NCBI GenBank assembly: GCA_003545125.1
Contig: DQCI01000201.1
Span: 1 to 10,071 of the forward strand
Length of the DNA: 10,071 nt
Direction of reading: 5' to 3'
Source of the DNA: Paracoccaceae bacterium
GTDB lineage: Bacteria > Pseudomonadota > Alphaproteobacteria > Rhodobacterales > Rhodobacteraceae
A model generated the notes under the pieces. That model was not told the DNA's origin, ran no database searches, and saw only the letters and a program-made list of their open reading frames with translations. Of this stretch, positions 6,564-10,071 are shown piece by piece. Both the position numbers and the translations under genes were made by a program. Positions within the stretch are counted from its first letter, which is position 1; each line of letters begins with the position of its first letter.

Positions 6564-7208
6564 TTGGCCCGGACCCAAACGAGATCACGCCTCTGGGCGA
6601 TTGCGCCCCTGGCCGTGCTGGTTTTTGCCGCCTGGCAGACCGCCACGACCCTCTCGCGCACGCCGGCGTTCAACCGGTCTTTGCAGGTCGAGACGGCGTC
6701 GGGTGGTGGGAGACCGGGGAGTTTCTGGACGATGTACGACCGCGCCGAGTATTTCTTCTGGGTTGCGCGCGGATGGTCATACCAGACGTTCCCATCGTAT
6801 TTGCCGGGTGAAGACGGCTCGACGGAGCGGCAGGCGGCACTCCTGGACCGAACGCACCGTGTCCGCGACGCAGCGATGGAAAGCCTTCGGTTGAGACCGG
6901 GGCACGCCACGACCTGGATGCTGGTTGCCAACACGGAACTCACCCTCGGCAACCGGGAGGCCGCGCTTCAGGCCTGGCGGATATCGCATGACTTCGCGCC
7001 CAACAGCGCGACCCGTGCACGCAACAGGATGCTGTTCCTGATCCGGTTCATGTCGGAGCCGGAAAACCGGGAGTTGGCGCTTGCGACGGTGTCCCCCGAT
7101 ACGATCCGGGCCGAACTGAGTGCCATGGAAAAGAGCACGATGACGAGTGCGCTCGCCACGTTACTTGCAGAGGAGCCTTTGATCGCCAACATCCTCGCAG
7201 ACCAATAA
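6564..7208 (+). CDS. Membrane-anchored TPR-like protein, probably envelope-associated
   Basis: This 214-residue protein uses a TTG start at 6564, chosen because AGGAG (6553-6557) lies 6 nt upstream and no in-frame ATG occurs before residue 57. The N-terminus is basic (MARTQTRSR) and followed by one hydrophobic segment (about 10-27), predicting an N-in anchor with the rest in the periplasm. Residues about 90-150 resemble a degenerate tetratricopeptide pair (AMESLRLRPGHATTWMLVAN, then TLGNREAALQAWRISHDFAP). The C-terminal 60 residues are helical with no recognised motif. The next plus-strand gene encodes an O-antigen ligase-like protein. Such ligases often carry or neighbour TPR domains, so a role as its periplasmic helper is a reasonable inference. 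I do not recognise a named family. Confidence 0.72.
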   Translation: MARTQTRSRLWAIAPLAVLVFAAWQTATTLSRTPAFNRSLQVETASGGGRPGSFWTMYDRAEYFFWVARGWSYQTFPSYLPGEDGSTERQAALLDRTHRVRDAAMESLRLRPGHATTWMLVANTELTLGNREAALQAWRISHDFAPNSATRARNRMLFLIRFMSEPENRELALATVSPDTIRAELSAMEKSTMTSALATLLAEEPLIANILADQ

Positions 7209-7231
7209 GGTTGCGAGTATTCTGTCGAAAT

Positions 7232-7259
7232 GAAATCCCTGCGCGCCCGGAGGGGTTTC
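7232..7259. terminator. Hairpin between the convergent TPR-like and cysteine-rich genes
   Basis: GAAATCCCT (7232-7240) pairs with AGGGGTTTC (7251-7259), one G-U pair, around a 10-nt GC loop. It lies 23 nt past the TPR gene stop. The A-T pairs at the stem base give a short A-run on one side and T-run on the other, as in bidirectional terminators. Confidence 0.55.
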
Positions 7260-7290
7260 GTCGGGACGAACCAATCAAATAGCGGCAACC

Positions 7291-7320
7291 CGGGGCCCGC
7301 GCAGTCCCTGCCGAGCCCCG
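7291..7320. terminator. Second hairpin, downstream of the cysteine-rich gene
   Basis: CGGGGC (7291-7296) pairs with GCCCCG (7315-7320) around an 18-nt loop, 19 nt beyond the stop codon of the minus-strand gene. There is no T-run. It is a weak terminator candidate. Confidence 0.35.
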
Positions 7321-7339
7321 AAATGCCAGACCCCGAAAC

Positions 7340-7693
7340 TCAGTCGCAGACCACGTAGGGGAAGTTCACTGCGAGTGTTGAAATGGCCCCCGGATCGTTG
7401 GCGTTGCACACGTCGACGGCGCATTGGATCTGTGCGGCCGAGCCTGCGCTCGTGGCGCCGGCGCAGCAAGCCTGCATGTCGGTCAAAACCTGACACTCAG
7501 GGTCCGGGTTTCCTGTGGCGCATTTGAAGCCGCCTTGGTTGTTGTTTGCATTGAACGCAGTCGTCCAGTTGCCAGCCGCGGCAACATTGGTACAATCCTG
7601 GGCCGTTGCCGCCGTGGCGGACAAGAAACCCACCAAAGTTGCGATTGTGGAAATTTTTGCGCCGATTCTCAGGCATTCATTCAATAGTGACAA
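7340..7693 (-). CDS. Small exported cysteine-rich protein, unknown function
   Basis: This 117-residue protein uses a TTG start at 7691-7693, supported by GGAG 7 nt upstream and a good promoter farther up. Residues 1-31 look like a Sec signal peptide: a basic patch (R9, K13), a hydrophobic core (about 14-25) and an ATA cleavage site before Q32. The mature part of about 86 residues has eight cysteines (34, 58, 67, 76, 77, 91, 96, 116), including a CC pair and a C-D carboxyl end, so up to four disulfides are possible. It is rich in Ala, Asn, Gln and Thr and nearly lacks basic residues (only K57 in the mature part). There is no lipobox; C7 lies before the hydrophobic core. I recognise no family. 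It sits in opposite orientation between two envelope-type genes. The intact frame, signal peptide, promoter and even cysteine spacing argue that it is real. Confidence 0.75.
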   Translation of the reverse strand: MSLLNECLRIGAKISTIATLVGFLSATAATAQDCTNVAAAGNWTTAFNANNNQGGFKCATGNPDPECQVLTDMQACCAGATSAGSAAQIQCAVDVCNANDPGAISTLAVNFPYVVCD

Positions 7694-7737
7694 CTTAGCG
7701 CTCCACGTTATCGAAAATTAACTTCCGCTTCGCCCGA

Positions 7738-7766
7738 AAGATACCGTCGTGCGCAGGTGGGGTCAA
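7738..7766 (-). promoter_or_regulatory. Sigma70-like promoter of the cysteine-rich protein gene
   Basis: On the minus strand, TTGACC (7766-7761) is followed by exactly 17 bp and then TATCTT (7743-7738), matching the consensus boxes at five and four of six bases. Transcription would start near 7730, leaving about 36 nt of leader before the TTG start and its ribosome site. Confidence 0.6.
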
Positions 7767-7894
7767 ACCAAAGTTGCGCGGGTTGCGGCCATCGGCGCCG
7801 AGCCCTCCATACGGCAGCCGCTGATCGGGGCGATCAAGTTGTTTTCCTGTTTCACGGATCAAGATAGAAGACGTGACGGTACAGGGGAAAGCTG

Positions 7895-9337
7895 ATGAAG
7901 AGTGTCGAACGTAATCGCACGACGGGGCGCGACAAGCGCGCAGATCGTCGCCGCAAGGCGGACGCGCCGGGACAGGTCCTACTGGGTTGGGTGGCACTAA
8001 TGATCGTGCTTGCGTTGACCTTGCGAAACGGCGCGCACGAGCCGCCCATGTGGAGCTTGCTCTGTCTCGCAACGCTGCTTTTATTCGCCGTTCAGGTCGT
8101 GTTCGATGCCTTACTTGGTCTGCGCCTCCCGGCCCGCGCCGCCGTCCTTGTGGCGCTACCCTATGTGGCCGTGCTCGCCTGGCTGCTGGTCCAAAGCCTG
8201 CCAAACCTCACGCCGGGGCTGGCCCACCCGTTCTGGGCTGCCGCGCCGGACGGCGCCTTGCCCACGATATCGGCCCATCCGGACGCCGGACGTCAGGTCG
8301 TGATGCGATTGGCGTGTTACGGCATGCTTTTTTGGATCTTCCTGCGCTCGGCCGATGCCGCGACCGAGGGCGGCTACGCCTACATCCAGGCCATTGCGTT
8401 GTTCTCGACCGCTTTGGCGATCTATGGATTCGTCACGCTTTCAATCGGTTACAATCTGCTTCTGGGCCAGGAACAGGTTGCGACTATCATGCAGGCGAGC
8501 TTCCTGAATCGAAACACCTATGCCACCTTCGCGGTATTCGGCGTACTTGCCAATTTGACCGCCTATGCGCGGGCGGTTTCTGGATCCCGCAGTCGCGACG
8601 GGCTGGTCGCGTTGCGCGACTTCCTCGAAGCGTTCTTCTCGAGCGGTTGGATCTATGCTTTCGGCACATTGGTCGGCTTGGCGGCAGTTGCCATGACCTT
8701 GTCGCGTGGCGGCGTGGCGGCCGGGGCTGTCGGTGTCGCGGTCCTCATCTGGGGACTGTACCACGGGGCGCGCGGGGCGTCGGAAATGAAGCTGGGTCGG
8801 CTTGTGATCCCGCTCGTGATATTCGTTTTCGTCGCGGTGTTCATGACCTCGGGGGTGCTGGCAAGGTTGGCGCCGATCGAAACCGAACTGCGCTCCACCA
8901 TTTTTCGCCATGTTCTGGCCGGTGCCCTGGATCGGCCGTTGCTTGGTCACGGTGCGGGTACCTATCCTGAGGCCTCGCGGTTCTACATGCCGCTCGAGCT
9001 TGCGCGGTCCGATACTCAATGGGCGCACAACAGCTACCTTGAGAACGCGTTCGAGTTTGGTCTACCTGCGGCGGCGTTGTTCTTTGCCGCGCTCGGGGTG
9101 ATCGGCTGGCGCCTGTTCCAGGGCACGCGCACGCGGCGGCGCAACCAGGCGATTCCCGCCTTTGCGCTGGCCTGTTTCGTGGCAGCTGCCGTTCACGCAT
9201 CGGTCGATTTCAGCCTGCAATTTCCGGCAATAGCCGCGCTGTTCGCCGCGATCCTCGGCGTCGGCTGGGCCCAGAGTTTCTCCACCCGGCGCGGCGAACC
9301 GGGGAAAGCGCGCAGGCCGCGTGTGGATGAGCTCTGA
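7895..9337 (+). CDS. O-antigen ligase / polymerase (Wzy_C) family membrane protein
   Basis: This 480-residue polytopic membrane protein starts at the ATG at 7895, with AGGGGA (7883-7888) 6 nt upstream. A basic N-terminal tail (about 1-25) is followed by roughly ten to twelve hydrophobic segments. Family signatures are NRNTYATF (205-212), a basic/periplasmic stretch, SRGG in TLSRGGVAAG, LLGHGAGTYPEASRFY (349-364), and HNSYLENAFEFG (378-389). Wzy_C proteins join or polymerise undecaprenyl-linked glycans at the periplasmic face of the inner membrane, as O-antigen ligases (WaaL) or exopolysaccharide polymerases. Sequence alone does not distinguish these. The C-terminal tail is short and basic and carries no TPR domain, whereas a separate TPR-like protein is encoded upstream. 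No glycosyltransferases are in view, so the glycan is unknown. Confidence 0.85.
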   Translation: MKSVERNRTTGRDKRADRRRKADAPGQVLLGWVALMIVLALTLRNGAHEPPMWSLLCLATLLLFAVQVVFDALLGLRLPARAAVLVALPYVAVLAWLLVQSLPNLTPGLAHPFWAAAPDGALPTISAHPDAGRQVVMRLACYGMLFWIFLRSADAATEGGYAYIQAIALFSTALAIYGFVTLSIGYNLLLGQEQVATIMQASFLNRNTYATFAVFGVLANLTAYARAVSGSRSRDGLVALRDFLEAFFSSGWIYAFGTLVGLAAVAMTLSRGGVAAGAVGVAVLIWGLYHGARGASEMKLGRLVIPLVIFVFVAVFMTSGVLARLAPIETELRSTIFRHVLAGALDRPLLGHGAGTYPEASRFYMPLELARSDTQWAHNSYLENAFEFGLPAAALFFAALGVIGWRLFQGTRTRRRNQAIPAFALACFVAAAVHASVDFSLQFPAIAALFAAILGVGWAQSFSTRRGEPGKARRPRVDEL

Positions 9338-9378
9338 CCCGCCGATCCCCTCAGGCCCCCCGCCGGCCCCGTCCCGCC

Positions 9379-10071
9379 TTAAGTCCCGGCGACGATGAAC
9401 CCGGTGTCGTCATCGAGGCGCACGGCGGTCAACCGACCGGAGTAATAGGCGCCGGTGTCGACGCAGATCCGCCCGTCGGTGATCACGGGCTCGGCCGCAT
9501 CGTAGTGGCCGTGCACAACCCGCAGCCCCGCGACCGGGCCGGTCTCCGGAAACCGGGCCTTGCCCCACAGCACGATGTTTTCATCGACGGCCTCGGGGTT
9601 GTCGGGGTCCACCCCGGCGTGCACGCAGAGTACGTCACCCGAACGCCAGGACAGCGGCAGGGTTTGCAGAAACGGCAGGTGGTCGCCCATCGCGCCGCGC
9701 AGCCGGGCGGCGAGATCGCGGTAGGCGGCCGCGTCGAGGGTTCCGGCGGGGATCGATACACCGTAGCTCGCGAGCGTCTGCATGCCGCCGAACCGGAGCC
9801 AGTTGGCGCCCCGTTCGGGCGCGTTCAGGAACTGGAGCAGCGCCGCCTCGTGGTTGCCCATGAGCACGATCACCTCCCCCATCGGCCCCGCGCCGAGGCA
9901 AGTCTTGAGCTTTTCGACCACTTGTCGGGAATTGTCGCCGCGGTCGATGATGTCACCGAGCACGATGACTTTCGGCTGCCGGGTGTCGGTGATGCGGAAT
10001 GCGAAATCGGCGGCGATGCGCCGCCACATCACCTCGAGCAGATCGGCGCGCCCGTGTATGTCTCCGACAAT
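9379..10071 (-). CDS. Metallophosphoesterase, PP1/ApaH-like, N-terminus beyond the window
   Basis: The visible 230 residues begin IVGDIHG at the window edge, so only a short N-terminal piece is missing; starts inside the window would remove the essential first motif. The binuclear-metal motifs appear in order: GDIHG (visible residues 3-7), GDIIDRG (39-45), GNHE (72-75), a late His in CVHAGVDP (151) and HGHYD (187-191), ending with VDTGAYYSGRLTAV. This is the bacterial serine/threonine phosphatase / diadenosine-tetraphosphatase type of calcineurin-like enzyme, cytoplasmic, normally about 235-250 residues. The motif set is complete, so it should be active. Whether it acts on phosphoproteins or dinucleotides is not decidable here. 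It is convergent with the ligase gene, 41 nt away, and not obviously linked to it. Confidence 0.9.
   Translation of the reverse strand: MVGDIHGRADLLEVMWRRIAADFAFRITDTRQPKVIVLGDIIDRGDNSRQVVEKLKTCLGAGPMGEVIVLMGNHEAALLQFLNAPERGANWLRFGGMQTLASYGVSIPAGTLDAAAYRDLAARLRGAMGDHLPFLQTLPLSWRSGDVLCVHAGVDPDNPEAVDENIVLWGKARFPETGPVAGLRVVHGHYDAAEPVITDGRICVDTGAYYSGRLTAVRLDDDTGFIVAGT

Noticed and set aside
7694..7894. Promoter for the O-antigen ligase-like gene (TTGTTT followed by GATAGA-like sequence)
   Set aside because: The -10 match is only three of six bases, so apart from the minus-strand promoter at 7738-7766 I would not assign any specific site in this 201-nt gap.
9338..9378. Terminator hairpin between the ligase and phosphoesterase genes
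   Set aside because: The 41-nt gap is C-rich, but I found no stem longer than about four pairs and no T-run.

Overview
The window looks like a chromosomal segment of a high-GC alphaproteobacterium, most likely a Rhodobacteraceae (Roseobacter-type) species. This rests on the base composition, codon use and gene families present, not on any phylogenetic marker. It contains nine protein loci, two of them disrupted. I saw no rRNA, tRNA, CRISPR array or insertion sequence.

Left part (1-4386, plus strand): an amidohydrolase/peptidase-type catabolic operon. A DUF1028 protein (cut by the window edge) overlaps the start of an M20 hydantoinase/carbamoylase-family amidohydrolase. Both reading frames are broken: DUF1028 by one frameshift near 191, the amidohydrolase by an 8-bp tandem duplication at its metal-binding motif and two single-C losses. 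After a 155-nt gap with a strong 11-bp inverted repeat come two intact, tightly coupled genes. The first is an M24-fold hydrolase that closely resembles ectoine hydrolase (DoeA/EutD). The second, 4 nt downstream, is an ArgE-type N-acyl amino acid deacetylase. Together these suggest stepwise opening and deacylation of small N-acyl or cyclic amino acid derivatives. The substrate is not proven.

Middle (4446-6491): a class-V PLP enzyme on the minus strand, convergent with the deacetylase gene, is transcribed divergently from an Lrp/AsnC regulator. Its product could act on an amino acid released by the left-hand operon, and the regulator is the obvious candidate controller.

Right part (6564-9337): an envelope-polysaccharide neighbourhood. 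A membrane-anchored TPR-like protein (TTG start) and an O-antigen ligase/polymerase-family membrane protein lie on the plus strand. Between them, on the minus strand, is a small exported protein with eight cysteines in its predicted mature part and its own good sigma70-like promoter. This small protein is the least recognisable gene here and the best candidate for something undescribed. The window ends inside a minus-strand metallophosphoesterase of the PP1/ApaH type, whose first residues lie beyond 10071.

I do not see a convincing new multi-gene defence or mobile system. The most useful leads are the cysteine-rich secreted protein, the DoeA-like/ArgE-like pair, and the clustered frame disruptions in the first 1.3 kb, which are either real decay or assembly error.
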